Positions 5,413 to 5,569 of a DNA stretch of 5,569 bases are shown here, piece after piece (position 1 is the first letter of the stretch; each line of letters begins with the position of its first letter). The stretch is from Bacillota bacterium. Lineage in GTDB: Bacteria; Bacillota; Clostridia; Oscillospirales; Ruminococcaceae. A model generated the notes under the pieces. The model saw only the letters and a list, made by a program, of their open reading frames with translations. It ran no database searches and was not told the DNA's origin. A program made the position numbers and the translations under genes. The stretch spans positions 1 to 5,569 of the forward strand of contig JAEZQD010000069.1 in NCBI GenBank assembly GCA_023413185.1, read 5' to 3'.

Positions 5413-5569
5413 ATGCCAAAGGCAACGGTAGCTTACGAAACTATTATGATTATCAGCGCAAAGCTGGATGAGGCGGGTGTAACCGAACGTTTTGAGAAAT
5501 TCAAGGCGCTCATCGAGCAGAACGGAACCATCGAGTCGGTGAACGAGTGGGGCAAGCGCAGACTTGCTT
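5413..5569 (+). CDS. rpsF: Small ribosomal subunit protein bS6, first 52 codons, cut by window edge
   Basis: bS6 binds 16S rRNA together with bS18 on the platform of the 30S subunit. The visible N-terminus has the family core YETIMIIS (8-15), FEKFKALIEQNGTIESV (27-43) and the diagnostic EWGKRRLA (45-52) leading into the second beta strand. A short MPKATVA extension before the conserved Tyr is typical of clostridial bS6. ATG 5413 follows a near-perfect AGGAGGTG (5397..5404) with 8 bases between. The gene is intact up to the right edge. In most bacteria ssb and rpsR follow in the same operon, so they are expected just outside the window. Expression is probably high from the consensus promoter at 5285..5313 and tuned by its structured leader. 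Confidence 0.96.
   Translation, partial: MPKATVAYETIMIISAKLDEAGVTERFEKFKALIEQNGTIESVNEWGKRRLA

Overview
The window looks like chromosomal DNA of a low-to-mid GC Gram-positive bacterium, most likely a clostridial (Oscillospiraceae-like) Firmicute. The reasons are the Shine-Dalgarno and sigma-A type promoters, the PadR / DUF1700 (HAAS) / DUF4097 operon, the GtaB-type galU and the start of a clostridial-type rpsF. The genus assignment is an inference from remembered protein families, not from a search.

Layout. On the minus strand, 1..732 is the first 244 codons of prfB (release factor 2), cut by the window edge just before its GGQ motif and preceded by a good promoter (814..842). Then comes a tight three-gene minus-strand operon read right to left: padR (2787..3119), a DUF1700/HAAS membrane protein (2180..2800) and a membrane-anchored DUF4097 beta-solenoid protein (958..2193). 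Each neighbouring pair overlaps by 14 bases. The operon promoter has a perfect TTGACA box, and its -10 region lies inside a perfect 8-7-8 inverted repeat (3140..3162), as expected for an autorepressed PadR operon.

Divergent from padR, on the plus strand, is a gene (3329..4306) for a membrane protein with an N-terminal prokaryotic RING-like zinc finger, a second zinc ribbon and a C-terminal DUF2628-type membrane region. It shares an approximately 210-base regulatory region with padR. It is followed 45 bases later by galU (4352..5221, UTP-glucose-1-phosphate uridylyltransferase). Finally rpsF (ribosomal protein bS6) starts at 5413 and runs off the right edge. It has a fully consensus extended -10 promoter and a structured leader that can hide its ribosome binding site, resembling an S6:S18 autoregulatory leader.

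How it fits together. prfB, galU and rpsF are core genes for translation and envelope sugar-nucleotide supply. The padR-HAAS-DUF4097 module is a common but poorly understood Firmicute envelope or membrane-sensing unit, and its two membrane-protein genes are visibly AT-richer than the flanking core genes. The RING/DUF2628 gene faces this module and may share its control. That divergent pair, and the rpsF leader with two mutually exclusive folds, are the most interesting parts. I see no mobile elements, CRISPR arrays, tRNAs or rRNAs.
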